DNA of 64,000 nt from Zanthoxylum bungeanum (GCA_019454045.1 SKCR01035594.1:1-64000); one strand, 5' to 3'. Positions 50,649 to 62,190 are shown, counted from the stretch's first letter. The notes: generated by a model not told the origin, from the letters alone. Numbers and translations: made by a program.

Positions 50649-53199
50649 TTGTTTAAGCATGAAATTGGAATTAGGGTAAAAATTGGGTAAAATTGATTTA
50701 AGCATGTTTGAATGAATTGATTGTTATGCATGATCAATTTGATGAAAATTGAGTTGGATCAAATTTTCCCCAATATATTGGCTGGCCGAAAGTTGGACTA
50801 CCTTAAAAGTCATGGTAATTTTGTTTTTTGATAATTGGATGAGTTGGAAGACATGGGATAAATTGATTCGAGATTTAATTGGATTGAAATCGAAATCGAT
50901 TTTGAAAAACCCTAATTGCCGTGACTTTGAAGCATGGAAAATGATTGATTTTTTATTCAATTATGTTGGACATGTATTGATGATGATAAGAATAATTAAT
51001 TGTGTAAATTGATGTTTTGGAAATGTTATTTGGTTAATTAATTATGGCTATACACTGTGATTAATTTAATTGTGAAATTTGGAATTTTGTAATTTAATTA
51101 ATTAGGCCAAATTTGGAATTGGGCTTTTAAAGTTGTAATTGGGCTTAATGGGCTTGGTTGGGCCAAGTTTGGTTTAGGCTAAATTGGTTGGATCCAATTG
51201 GGCCCAAAACCATAACCATAAAGTCCAAATATAATAAAATGGACCTTTAATTTTAATTGGGCCTAATGGGCCTAAATTGGTTTCTTGGCAAATAAGGGTG
51301 ATTCCTTTAATGGGCTTTGGTATTTGGGTTTGACCCATGTTGACCAAAGTCCATGCCTTAAGAAATTAATTGAAAGCCCATTGGACTTTAATTAAATTGA
51401 CATTGGATGTTAATTGGGCTTTGAGACCCGAAAAGATTAGATTTAGAATCTAAGTCGCTAAAGGCACATTAAAAAGTGTAATTATTTAATTTGGAATTAA
51501 ATAGAGAATTAGTATTAAATACAAATTAAATGTATTTAATGTCGTAGTTTAATATAATTCAAGAATTCGTACTTTGAGTACTTATTCTTAAAACGAGTCG
51601 GACTCGCGCAAAATCAATCGTTGTTTGAACATTGGATGGTCATTAATTTCAGATTAATTAATTGGATTAGATTGATTGATAACATGCTTTATGTGAATAC
51701 ATGAATGTGATGCATGAATAATGTATATCAGATGGATATTATATGGGTGAGGGCAATTTTGGAAATTGTTGTAATAAATTTAGAATTTATTAATTGGACC
51801 TGCGTGTCCAGCCTATTACCTCTTGACTCTGTGTATTTCTCTTCTCACTTATTCCCCTCAATGTAAATGAGGTTTCTTTAGAAGTGTTATGTAATCGGGT
51901 AGAAGTAATACTTGTGCTAGCGGGAGAGAGGAAGGGGAGAGATTTGTTCTAGGAACAATGTGTTAAGTATCCATCCGCATATCATTATTATTTATTTATA
52001 CGCGCCTTATTATGTTTTTAGAATGCATGTTTAAGGGTGTATGATGATGAGACCTTAACAAAGATAATTAATTGGTTGCCAATTACGCGAAAAACCCTAT
52101 CAATATATATTAAGTGTTTTTCTTCCATTGAGTGGTTCTTACTCAAGATCCAAGATTGGCACTGGTTTGTTGGCCAAAGTCAAGACCTTTGTCCATCGCG
52201 GATGTGTTTGAATCATGAAGGTTTTGTTCCATATCCGTGTCTAGTCCAAGTTGTGATTTGTTGGCCAAAGTCAAGATCACTTCTTGTCCATCGACATCGA
52301 TTACGAAGCTTTCCAAGGTCACTGGGTTCCGCTTAACTGGGATCATTAAGTTTGTTGTGCCAAAGCCAAGGCTTAGTTGATTTAGAGGAAAAAAAGTTAT
52401 GTAATATATTGGATATATTGGCATATATAAGATATATGTTTCGGACTTGGATGTCCCCCTACTGGATCTAGGAATGGATAAGATCCAATTGATCTTAGAG
52501 ATCTACCTAGTTAATTATCATACAATTTGTTGGCCAAAGTCAAGATTGTGTGTTATTTAACGGGATCCTAGTCCACTAGGAAACAAGGTTTCCTGAGTAC
52601 TCCACAGAGGGTTAGAGGCTCGCCGAAAAATAGTGTGAGGCAAGTATTAAATTTGCAATATTCGTTTAGTTACTTGCCAATACGCGCTCATTTCAAATTT
52701 TTTCATCGTAAATTAATATATTAGTTGGACTAATATTTAATCGTTGTTTTAATAAAACAGTTGGACTGTATTCAAACTACTTCAATTATAGTTGATTATA
52801 TAATTGGATTATAGTAATCAATATATTTGAATTAACCAATAAATTATAGTTGATTATATAGTTAGACTATAGTAATCAATATATAATAAATAGTACCTAA
52901 AATCGTTGATTGGATAGTTGGACTATAGTAATCAAGATAACTGAAAGATTAACGTTTAAAACATTATCTTAGGGAAAATGTCTTTAAATGGCTTTAATTT
53001 TCAGAATGGGAATAGAACCTCAGGATAGTCCAGGGAACTGAGAAGTTACTTTATTAGATAGATCAACCTCTCAGGCCTAAGCTCGGAGTTGAGCAAATAG
53101 TAGAACTTGATATTTGGAATATTCATGTGATGATAACTTAAGTGCTTAATCCATTATGCTTGCCGCAAAGACTCCTTAATTTCTTCTTTAGAACTAAGG
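50649..53199 (+). other. Element C leader, no gene
   Basis: AT-rich leader of 2.5 kb. Contains 20-bp repeats (tttgttggccaaagtcaaga) at 52166, 52257 and 52526, at the same spacing as in element A. The uninterrupted LINE target lies near 51855. Antisense frames here are not conserved in A and are not taken as genes. Confidence 0.7.
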
Positions 53200-53858
53200 A
53201 TTATATCCTTATAGTATGATAATGAAATTGAATGATCTTCATAGATCTATCCTTAGATCTTAGAAGTACTAATTGTAATAGAAAACTCTTGGAGAGTTAT
53301 GGCTATTCTCAAGGAGACAAAGCCAGAGTTTACATAAGGGCAAGAAGCGCAAGGCGCATCTTATTTCAACATTCCAGAAGGTCAAGGCTTGGCCGAAGGC
53401 TTCTGGGGTGTGGAAATAGGCAAAGGCAAAATCATTATAGTCTTCTGGGAATACAAATGATATATCCCAAGATGTCTGCCTAAATTATGGCAAACGGGGT
53501 CACTGGAAGCGTGATTGCCATATGGACAAGGCAGACATGAAGGAAGTGAAGACGGGGAATGGCTCTGACTTCAAATATGTTTGTCATAAACATGTTCACT
53601 ACTAGTATTAAAATTGATTTTAGATATTAAATGTGGTACATAAATATGTACTGATGTGCAGAATCTGCTTATGAGCAGGATACTGACTTCAGATGAGATT
53701 AATTTGGGATTAGAAAATAGGACGACAGTCGCTGTTTTAACCGTAGATACCTAAGTTTATGAACTACCCTTCGGGTGTGTACTTAAATTATGAAACTGTT
53801 ATAATGTAACTAGTTTGACTAGAAATATTATCTCTATATCAGGGTTTAACCCCTTACG
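53200..53858 (+). pseudogene. Element C gag remnant
   Basis: Matches the gag segment of B with an internal deletion. The zinc knuckle at 53477-53518 reads C-L-N-Y-G...H...C: the second zinc-binding Cys is Tyr, so it would bind zinc poorly. The sequence continues to the start of the gag-pre-integrase region and is then cut by element D. Confidence 0.75.
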
Positions 53859-55920
53859 TGTTGGGTTTCAATCATGTCCCAAGATCAAAGATTAAGCATA
53901 AAACGAGTTGAATACATATCAAAGGAGGTGCGGAATAACTCACATTGATCGGTAGAGATGCAACGAAGATGAAGAACGAACTGCTCTCCCTTGCTTGGCA
54001 GTGGGCTGCGCAAATGGTGGACTGCAAGGTGGTGGGTGGATCTCCTCCTCCAAGAATCGGCCATTGATGTCCTTTGAAGCTCCAAGCTTCAACAATGGAT
54101 TCCTTGCTCACGCATACACTGCCCTAATACCTTGGTATGCCTCCTAGAGTGTGCTAGCACTTGGATCTTGCAACAAAATCATTTATTTTCTCCCTTGCTG
54201 CATTCGGTCTTGAACCAGAAAAGAAAGAAGGCAGCAGCCCCTTGGGCGTGAGGAAGAAGAGAGGAAAGAGAGGAGGGAAAGGTTTCCAAAACCTAATACC
54301 GTAAAAAAAATTAGTGAAAAAGAAAATATGTAAAAGGTTTATATATTTCCAAAATAAATAAATCATTTACCTTTTTTCAATTTCAAAAATCAAAACATTA
54401 AATGCTTTAATTCTTCTCACATCAACTCACATCAATCTCTCAAATGTCACATCACTCAAAGTGACATGCGATTTGACGCTTGATGTGACTAATGATTTGA
54501 CGCTTGATTTGACTTGCGTGCCACACTCGAATTTGAAATGCGAATGCGCTCGCAAACAATCACGGGCTCGGGTACGCTAATTCCAAATTAACGAATTTTC
54601 TGTTGCGTCGTAATTAAATGATTACGCCTAGCGAAATCACTATTCACGTCGCTAACGAATTAATTCTAAATTAATTCGTTCGCCCGAATTAAAATCTAAT
54701 TTTAATTCCGCGTCGAAATCCAATTTCGTATAATATATCAATATATTATTTTATCGATTAATTCCAAATTAATCGTTCTCTCTTTAATTGATATTTTATC
54801 CCAGATAAAACATCTTCGTAATTAATCCCAGATTAATTTTCTCTCTCATTAAATTAATCCCAGATTAATTAAAGTGCGAGTCATACGTCATCGGTGAATC
54901 TTTGGGAAGCGACCCATGAGATCTCCGGATATGTTGGCAGTAAATCGGGTCGTCGGACTATCCGAACACGTAAGTACCTCGTACTACGTTTACACCGATT
55001 CACAAGACAAAGTTGGCCTTTAGCAAAGCGCCATGCCTACCCAATTCTCCAGAAACATGCTTACAGGAATAAGCGATATATATCAGGCGTAGTATATGTG
55101 GTATTGCGTATTTCGATCCAGTATCGGATGATCACGTGCTAGGCCTGGGGCTGGAATCGTGTCTGCCCCGTACGAAGCACATGTCGGATCTCTAGTAACT
55201 AGTCTCTATATCGGATAAACATGACCTTGTCATTTTATCCCGATGATTGCAGTACTTAAGAGAACCAATACCGTATCCTACGTGACCATCAACTCCATAT
55301 GACTGGAGTGACACTTCTGTCTTGACATCACACCCAACACACTACGATTCTCAATATACCCAGTATTGGCGTACACAGAACCTGTTAAAGCCCTGAACGA
55401 CCTTAACCAAAGTATATTGATTGTCGCAAGTAGTAGCGGTGTAAGTCTCAGGTTAAGACCAAATACACCTACCCTGATTTCGGGCTTCCATGGACACGTA
55501 GTCATACTACCAATGGAATTCCGAAGGGGTCTATCCAGAGCGAAGCTGTTTCCCATACCATCGGTGAAACACAACCTCCTATTACACTTGCATGAGTATC
55601 TTATACCCAAATATACGAGAACTATGCCGTTGAGCCCTCACAACATGCACAAGTGCAATACTAGTCTTTTACGTATGTATCGATGTCCAATCTCGATAAT
55701 ACTCTGACTAGGGATGTTTAATGATTTATCCTTCGTGGACCGATACTGTCTCATATCATTCTCAGTCCAGGAACAAATCATAGGGACCTCCTATCATTTA
55801 TATATCTAGGTGATCTAATCACAAATGATAAGAGTGCAATCTCTTTGTCACATAGTTAATTTGTACAACAACACTATGGTCTGTACAAATAGTGACGCTA
55901 TGGGTCATAATTGTCCAACA
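53859..55920 (-). repeat. Element D 3' LTR
   Basis: tgttggg...gtccaaca; matches the A, B and C LTRs and is closest in length to the right LTR of A. Confidence 0.92.
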
Positions 55921-56213
55921 ATCTCCCACTTGGCCTATAGCCAGTCACTCGAGTGTCTTCCACCCGAACTATGTACGGTTCGCTCAAATTTCTGAGAAAG
56001 GTTTTCGTCAGCGGATTTTCATGATTATCGTCTGATGCGATTTATACGATCATCACATCGCCACGATGTATGATCCGTACGTATCAGATGAATATTGAAG
56101 TATTTATCTGGATCGTTGATGAGACCATTATTCTTTAGCATGTGTTGAAGCCTAGCTCAGATTGCTATGAGAACTATATCTAATCTAATTAGATTTTATC
56201 GACCCTAGAAGGC
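53859..56213 (-). mobile_element. Copia element D (3' LTR and 0.3 kb of body), inserted in C, cut by E
   Basis: Minus-strand member of the A family. 3' LTR 53859-55920 (2062 bp), PPT at 55921, then about 290 bp of pol-end sequence matching 1450-1739. Element E starts at 56214. The left 5-bp duplication would be ttacg (53854-53858). Confidence 0.85.
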
Positions 56214-58343
56214 TGATGAGCGGAAAATATATCAATATTTACCGCCCCTTTAACTTAATATTTTGTTTAGTTTCTCGGGTTTGATGAACGTTTTGATGTG
56301 TTTTAGTTTATTTTGCAGATAAAATAATATCGGGTCTCAATGAAATCATTTAGGATGAAATATGGGTCAAATAAGGGCAATTATTGGACTTGATATTTTA
56401 ATTTTGGAGATTGGAAACTTGAAAGGGCGTTTTGACGAAGTGCAGTTTTGGAAATTCCAGTTTTGCGCATCTGTCGTATTTTGGGCATAACTTTTTACTC
56501 AGATATCGGATTGAGCTGATTCAAGTTCCAGATTAAAGAAGACTCAAGGATCTACAACTTTGAAAGACAAAATAATTTCGAATTCTGAAGATTTCATGCC
56601 CGAAATTGATGAACCATCCAGAAGTGTGTAGTGTGTAATTATTAAAGTCACTTTCAATCATTTTCAAAGCAAAAAATAAATTAATAAATAAATAATAAAA
56701 ATTATCAAATCATCACCAAACATGATAAGAGATTAGTGGAGCAATTAATAATGGATTTGGTGGAGCAATTAGTGGAGCAATTAATAATTGATTTGGTGGA
56801 TGATTTGATGGAGGCAAAATTTTGCCTATAAATACCAAGCCATTTCATTTGTAAAATTCATACTTTCTTCTAAGGAATTCCTTAAGAATACTAAGAAGAT
56901 TATATCTTGTTTGTTTATTTACAGCTTTCAGTAATTAATTTTCATTTTCGCACTTTTTTTTCTTTACTTTTAAGTTTTTACTTTCCGCAATTTACTTATA
57001 CGCACAATACTTTTCTTTATTTAATTTTCAGTTTTTACTTTTCAGTAATGAGGAGGTAACCCCCCCTTTGCTGGGGTAAAGGTAAAACTTTTATTACTAA
57101 TATTTAGATTAATCTCCCTTAATTATAATATATAAACTAGTTAAAACCTGACTTAACGAGGATACCGCCATATTGGTCGGTTGGTAATTATTTAAATTGG
57201 TTTTAACCTGACTAAACTGGATACCGCCTGATTGGTCGGTTGGTAATTAATTATTAATTTGACTTAATCTGGATACCGCCTATATGGCTGGTTGGTAATT
57301 ATCATGCAAAGTTAATATATTATATTAAGGGATATATCTAAAATAGAAGTAATAAAAGTAGATCCTTTTACCTCAGCATTTTCTTTTATTGTAATTTTAC
57401 TTTATTTACTTTTTAGGCAATTTACTTTCAGCATTTACTTTTCAGCAATTTACTTTCAGCATTTACTTTCAGCATTTAATTTTCAGTATTTAATTCAGCA
57501 TTTACTTTCAGCATTTACTTTCAGCATTTAATTTTCAGTATTTAATTTTCAGTATTTTACTTTATGTCTTTTATTTTATTTAAGTTTTTTTTACTACCCG
57601 TAAATATGTGTTGTAACTAAATTAGTTATCTGGGGTTGTGATGAAATCCAATATCACCGGTTTATAAGGGGTTAAATTATAGCTTGGGTAATATAAAGAT
57701 TTATTTATTGAGTCTTAAACTTAATGCTTTTTCATTAACTGGCCATTAATAAAATTGATGTGGTAAATCTAAAATAAACTTGACAAAGGAATTTTAGGTT
57801 TCAGCCTTAGACTTAATAGCCCACGATCTTCCTTGAGGATAGATAACCCTTTAATAGATTTCCTTACAGGATAGGAATATACCTGTCGGGCGGGGGTAGC
57901 CATAATTGGAACTTAAACTTAATGAATCCAGATAATTTGGTTGACATAGACATATGGTTCAATTGGGTTAAACTGGGTATTTGCGTCTGACCATCGACAG
58001 AGGCTTTTGCATAATTTAGTGTTCCAGGTTAGTAAACCGATTATTACACAAACATAAAATAACCACTTCATCTTTAAAATGATATTGGAAGAAATCACAA
58101 CCCTAGATAGTTTTTAATATTGAATTTTCTTAAAACCTACTATCGAACAATTTTATTTACTTGTTTTTTTTTAAATTTAGAATCGTCACCATTTCAAATC
58201 AATCAAACAACCTGTTAGATACTAGTAATCATTTGACTTCATAAAATTAATAGATTAGATATTAAGTCCTCGTGGGATCGATATTTTTATACTACTTGAA
58301 CGATACGTGCGCTTGCGTTATACGTGTGTGTTTACGCCGGTCA
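56214..58343 (+). repeat. Element E 5' LTR
   Basis: About 2130 bp, TGATGAGCGG...CCGGTCA. Contains three ~50-bp repeats with ggataccgcc and ggttggtaatt (57142-57303) and a short repeat tttactttcagca many times (57410-57550). The 3' end is set by the CA seven bases before the PBS. Confidence 0.82.
56827..56834 (+). promoter_or_regulatory. Candidate TATA box of element E
   Basis: tataaata in ttttgcctataaataccaag, within the LTR. If active it would transcribe the element, including the LOG ORF, through about 5.4 kb of sequence. Confidence 0.5.
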
Positions 58344-58349
58344 AGTTTT

Positions 58350-58368
58350 TGGCGCCGTTGCCGGGGAC
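58350..58368 (+). other. Element E primer-binding site
   Basis: tggcgccgttgccggggac, the form used by Athila-type elements and complementary to plant tRNA-Asp (family knowledge). Confidence 0.9.
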
Positions 58369-58390
58369 TTATTTATCTTTAGTTGATCTC

Positions 58391-58507
58391 TTGTAGCCGT
58401 TTGGCTTTCTTCTAGGAGGGCCTGTCCTCTCTAGATCCTGGGGGATGCCCCTTTGCTTTTGTATAGTTTTTTTTTTTGGTTTAATACTTACCTTATCCAA
58501 AAAAAAA
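58391..58507 (+). mobile_element. 5'-truncated LINE copy (3' tail only)
   Basis: 117 bp matching 12299-12410 from ttgtagcc through ggctttcttctaggagggcc to cttaccttatc plus an A run. Short 5'-truncated insertions are typical of L1-type retrotransposition. A clear target-site duplication is not visible. It sits between the PBS and gag of E. Confidence 0.88.
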
Positions 58508-58562
58508 TTTTCTTTTTACTTATTGTTTTTGTTTTCTTGTGTTTCAGGTTCTCAGAAACTTC

Positions 58563-60224
58563 ATGAGACGAACCAGAAGCTTTGAACTTCAACCGCTTGA
58601 CCCAGAAATTGAAAGAACCATCAGACAGTTGAGAAGGAAAGGCGAGAAGGCCAAGAAGCTTTAGTCAACATGGAACCTGAACCGTTGGAGGTTGCACCAC
58701 CAATTCCCATTCGAGACAGAACCATTCCGGTGGTTGACAGACTCATTTCCTGTATTGTACTTCCTCCCTTACCAGCAAATGCGTGTGACATCAAAACGTG
58801 CATTCAGATGATTCAGCAGTCAGTTCAATTCGGGGGGAATGCAACTGAAGATCCTAATTCCCACATCAGCAACTTCCTTAAATTTTGCGGCACTTTTAAT
58901 TACAACCGAGAAGCGGAAGAAGCAATGAGACTACGAGTTTTTCCATACTCCTTGAAGGACATAGCTAAAGCTTGGCTACATTCACTACCAGCAGGTTCCA
59001 TCACAACTTGGAACACTTTAGCCACCAAATTTCTTGCAAAGTACTTTCCACCAGCCAGAACCGGAAAGCTGAGGAATGACATCACATCCTTTGTACAACA
59101 AGATTCAGAATCCCTCAGTGAAGCTTGGGAAATGTACAAAGATTTGCTCCGGAAATGTCCTCACCATGAGATTCCAAAATGGCTTCAAGTCCAAACATTC
59201 TATAATGGACTTTCTGGAATAATGAGAACCACAATCGATGCTGCTGTTGGAGGAGCTTTGATGGCAAAAAGGAGAAGATCAAGCCTGGGACCTAATCGAA
59301 GAAATGGCCAACAATAATTCTTTGTGGCCAACAGAAAGGAGCATGATCCAAAGAATTGCAGGAATTTATGAAGTTGGAGCAAACACAGCAGTGAATACCA
59401 TGCTGGATCAGATATGCAAATGTCTAGAAACACTTAGCACTCAAGTTGTGAACATCGCTGGAACCACAAGTTCACCATATGGAAGAGCACCAGAACCAAA
59501 CCAACATGAAGAGACGGTGAATTATGTCAACAATTTCAACGGACAGGGGAACAATCCATATTCCAACACCTACAACCCAGGGTGGAGGAATCATCCTAAT
59601 TTTTCATGGAGCAATAATTCAGGCCAACAGCAAAACTATCCATCACCTGAATTCCAGCAACAGAACAAAATCTAGGAGCAAGCAAATGAATCAGGAATAA
59701 CAGAAGTGTTGACCCACTTGAAAAAGATAGAAGCAAAACACGACTCTCATGCAGCAAGATATGATGCTATGTTTCAATCCCAAGCAGCATTAATTCAAAG
59801 TCAATCTACTTCTATTAAAGCACTGGAGAATCAAATGGGACAACTGGCAAATGCTCAGAGTTACAGACCGCCAGATACCCTTCCTAGCAACACAGAGCCA
59901 AATCCAATGAACATGGGGAAGGAGCAATGTCATGCCATCATGTTAAAAAGTGGTACTGAAATCAACAAAGATGTTGGAGCCAAAACAACTGCTGAGGAAG
60001 TTCCAAAAGAAACAAAGCAACAGATGGAGGAAAAAGAAGCAAAGGAAAAAGAACAGATCACTCCACCTCCACCTTTTTCTCAACGTCTTCAGAAGAACAA
60101 ATTGGACAAGCAGTTTTCTCGGTTCCTGGAAATCTTCAAAAAGCTGCATATCAACATTCCATTTGCAGAAGCGTTGGAACAAATGCCCACCTATGCCAAA
60201 TTCATGAAAGATATTCTTTCATGA
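58563..60224 (+). pseudogene. Element E gag (Athila type), broken
   Basis: Start at ATG 58563 (MRRTRSFELQPLDPEIERT). A frame shift follows near 58655 and the frame resumes at 58670. The gag core contains RVFPYSLKDIAKAWLHSLP, TTWNTLATKFLAKYFPPA and LLRKCPHHEIPKW (to about 59265). A one-base shift near 59270 moves the frame to the next segment (MANNNSLWPTERSM, 59304). A stop at 59673 is followed in frame by a Gln-rich and Lys/Glu-rich part with ALENQMGQLA and PPPPFSQRL. A stop at 60222 separates it from the protease. Athila gag motifs are unmistakable; the protein cannot be made whole. Confidence 0.88.
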
Positions 60225-60890
60225 AAGCGGAGATTGGGAGATTACGAGACAGTAGCATTATCAGAAGAATGCAGTGCTATCATTCAGAGGAAACTTCCCC
60301 CGAAGTTGAAAGATCCTGGCAGTTTCACTGTTCCTTGCGTCATAGGAGAACATAACTTTGGTAAGGCTCTGTGTGATTTAGGTGCGAGTGTTAACTTGAA
60401 GCCTTTTTCTATTTTCAGGAAATTACAGATTGGAGAAACAATGCCAACTTCAGTCTCACTACAACTTGCTGATAGAACGCTCGTATTTCCGAGAGGTGTA
60501 GTTGAGGATGTGCTGGTCAAGGTTGACAAATTCATTTTCCCAGCAGATTTTATTGTCCTTGATATGGAGGAAGACGCAGACGTGCCAATCATCCTCGGGA
60601 GACCATTCTTGGCTACAGGTCGAACCATTATTGATGTACAAAAAGGAGAATTAACCATGAGGGTACAAGACCAAGAAGTAACATTCAATGTTTTCAAAGC
60701 CATGAATTTCCCAGATGATGAAAAGAAGGAGGAATGTTTCAGACTCGATGTGATACACAGTACCATTCAGAACTCCAATGCAATGCAAAGTTCTACTGAC
60801 AAACTTAAAACATGTCAATTGCCTGTGGAGCCTAAAGATAAAGCGTCTTTTGTACTGAAGGAGCCAATTCTTGCACTACAAGCAACAGAA
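60225..60890 (+). pseudogene. Element E aspartic protease
   Basis: Open from just after the 60222 stop. ECSAIIQRKLPPKLKDPGSF leads to the active site DLGAS (60374-60388) and the flap/core with VPIILGRPFLATGRTIID. It is in the same frame as the preceding gag segment, so the original gag-pro was one polyprotein. The frame runs on into integrase-tail sequence instead of RT. Confidence 0.85.
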
Positions 60891-61251
60891 GAGAAAAAGT
60901 TCCACCAGCTCAACGAATTGGAGGAATTTCACAATCAGCCTTTTGATGATGCCAAATTGTACAAAGAAAAGGGCAAGAAGAAGACATGATGAGAAGTTAG
61001 TGCGCATACAACTAGAACCAGGGCAGAAGGTACTGTTAAACAAATCAAGGGTGAAATTCTTCCCATGGAAGCCAAAATCACGGTGGTCAGGTCCATTTGT
61101 GATCACCAAAATTTTACCAAATAGAGCCGTTGAGATACATGATCTTGACGGTAACAAAACATTCAAGGTTAAAAACAAACGTGTCAAGCACTACTGGGGA
61201 GAATCATTTGAGCGACAAAAAGAAAGTGTCACACTTTCAGATCCAGCTTAA
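60891..61251 (+). pseudogene. Element E integrase C-terminal tail fused to protease region
   Basis: LNELEEF and DAKLYKEK (to 60986) are motifs that in Athila elements come just before the integrase tail. A +1 shift then gives HDEKLV, GQKVLLNKSRVKFFPWKPKS and RWSGPFVITKI, ending at 61251. About 3 kb of RT, RNase H and integrase core are missing between protease and here. The join lies near 60850-60900. Confidence 0.85.
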
Positions 61252-61370
61252 CGTTCGAGAAGTCAAGTCTGGCTGACGACTTTAAACTTAGCGCTAGCAG
61301 GGAGGCAACCCATGCAATTTGTGTATATATTGTGATTTGGTGTGTTTTATTTTTGTGTGTTTAATTTTTG

Positions 61371-61373
61371 CAG
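61371..61373 (+). promoter_or_regulatory. Possible splice acceptor before ORF-X
   Basis: tttaatttttgcag, a pyrimidine-rich stretch plus CAG, 17 bases before the ATG at 61390. Env-like 3' ORFs of some Athila elements are expressed from spliced RNA. No donor identified. Confidence 0.35.
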
Positions 61374-61389
61374 GTTTAGTCATTTCAAT

Positions 61390-61938
61390 ATGGAAGAAGC
61401 TCTTGCAAATCTTCACAAGCAATTTCCTTCTCTCCCTCCAAAATATCTGATGAAAGTATACAAAGCTCGCTTGGAACGGATGAGGTTATTGACAATCCAT
61501 TGTATTCCTAATGATATTCATTGGGTAATTGAAGCACGAGTCCGATTGGCAGGTGAGTCTTCTGACTCTTTTATTTCACATATGCCTGGTTTTGGAAGAA
61601 GCACATATGCAAAGAAACGTAGAGCTAAGCAAATGGGTGTTTGTTTCAAATGTGCACGATTTAATTGCAACACTCGTTGTCGTTCTTTAGGAATGGTGTC
61701 TGATAATCGCGAAAACAAAATTAAATTCATTAGGGATGGCTTGAGTAAGGAGTCTGTAGATGAAATATCTTCAACTCTTGAGACGCATCCCAGTGGATAT
61801 GTTCATATAGCCATTCGCAAATTACATACACAATTTCAAAAAGAAAGACAATTGTTAAGTCTCGGGAATCTGACTCAAAAAGACCATGTTTGCCAATTTA
61901 TAAGAAAATTGGATGGGAAGCTTGTCCCTGACGCATAG
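61390..61938 (+). CDS. Uncharacterised 182-residue protein (ORF-X), intact
   Basis: I do not recognise this family. Start taken at ATG 61390 (MEEALANLHKQFPSLPPKYL); an upstream in-frame ATG at 61342 lies before the acceptor-like CAG. The protein is basic, has no signal peptide or membrane segment, and has a Cys cluster C-x2-C-x4-C-x3-C (CFKCARFNCNTRC, about residues 94-106) that could bind zinc. After it comes RSLGMVSDNRENKIKFIRDG, then a helical C-terminal half. It is open with no stop in an element whose gag-pro is broken, and it lies where some Athila elements have an env-like ORF, but nothing here looks like an envelope. It may be host-derived, like the neighbouring LOG ORF. Confidence 0.6.
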   Translation: MEEALANLHKQFPSLPPKYLMKVYKARLERMRLLTIHCIPNDIHWVIEARVRLAGESSDSFISHMPGFGRSTYAKKRRAKQMGVCFKCARFNCNTRCRSLGMVSDNRENKIKFIRDGLSKESVDEISSTLETHPSGYVHIAIRKLHTQFQKERQLLSLGNLTQKDHVCQFIRKLDGKLVPDA

Positions 61939-62027
61939 ACGTTAATCAACCGTTACTTTTCTTGTAAATATTATATCTCTTTGTCTTTTCTTAATAATTA
62001 TAATTTGTTTTGTTGTATTTTCTCCGA

Positions 62028-62030
62028 CAG
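62028..62030 (+). promoter_or_regulatory. Possible splice acceptor, upstream of LOG ORF (distal)
   Basis: ttgtattttctccgacag; a second candidate is at 62118-62120. Confidence 0.3.
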
Positions 62031-62117
62031 GATCCAAACCTTTTTGACTAACACGATATTATTTCGCTACTAATCGTCATCTGGAAGATATTTGTGCTAT
62101 TATTACTCACATTTTTT

Positions 62118-62120
62118 CAG
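62118..62120 (+). promoter_or_regulatory. Possible splice acceptor, upstream of LOG ORF (proximal)
   Basis: actcacattttttcag, 70 bases before the LOG ATG. With the similar site before ORF-X it suggests subgenomic spliced RNAs. Inference only. Confidence 0.35.
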
Positions 62121-62190
62121 GTACTATAAATTCAGCCCGTCATTGCACTTTTGAAGGCATCCAGAGTTGAAAAAGAAATACAAAAAAAAA

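Larger units (their letters stand above)
48660..53858 (+). mobile_element. Copia element C (5' LTR, leader and gag), inserted in B, cut by D
   Basis: Plus-strand member of the A family. 5' LTR 48660-50634, PBS 50636-50648, long leader, gag ending at 53858 where the D LTR starts. The expected left 5-bp duplication is tgaag (48655-48659). Because B and C lie head-on, 47940-48655 and 53236-53858 form an inverted repeat. Confidence 0.82.

Noticed and set aside
52143..52424. 93-codon antisense frame in the leader of element C
   Set aside because: The corresponding region of element A is not open in that frame, and the frame overlaps the 20-bp repeats.
58367..58390. Target-site duplication for the short LINE copy at 58391-58507
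   Set aside because: An acttatt word occurs on both sides but is not adjacent to either end, so it is not convincing.
61390..61938. Envelope-like gene of an Athila element
   Set aside because: The position fits, but there is no signal peptide, transmembrane segment or envelope motif. The Cys cluster suggests a nucleic-acid or zinc-binding protein instead.
62167..62190. Upstream Lys-rich extension of the LOG ORF
   Set aside because: It has no ATG; the run is an A-rich leader, and the LOG family starts a few residues before the ICVFCGS motif, which fits the ATG at 62191.
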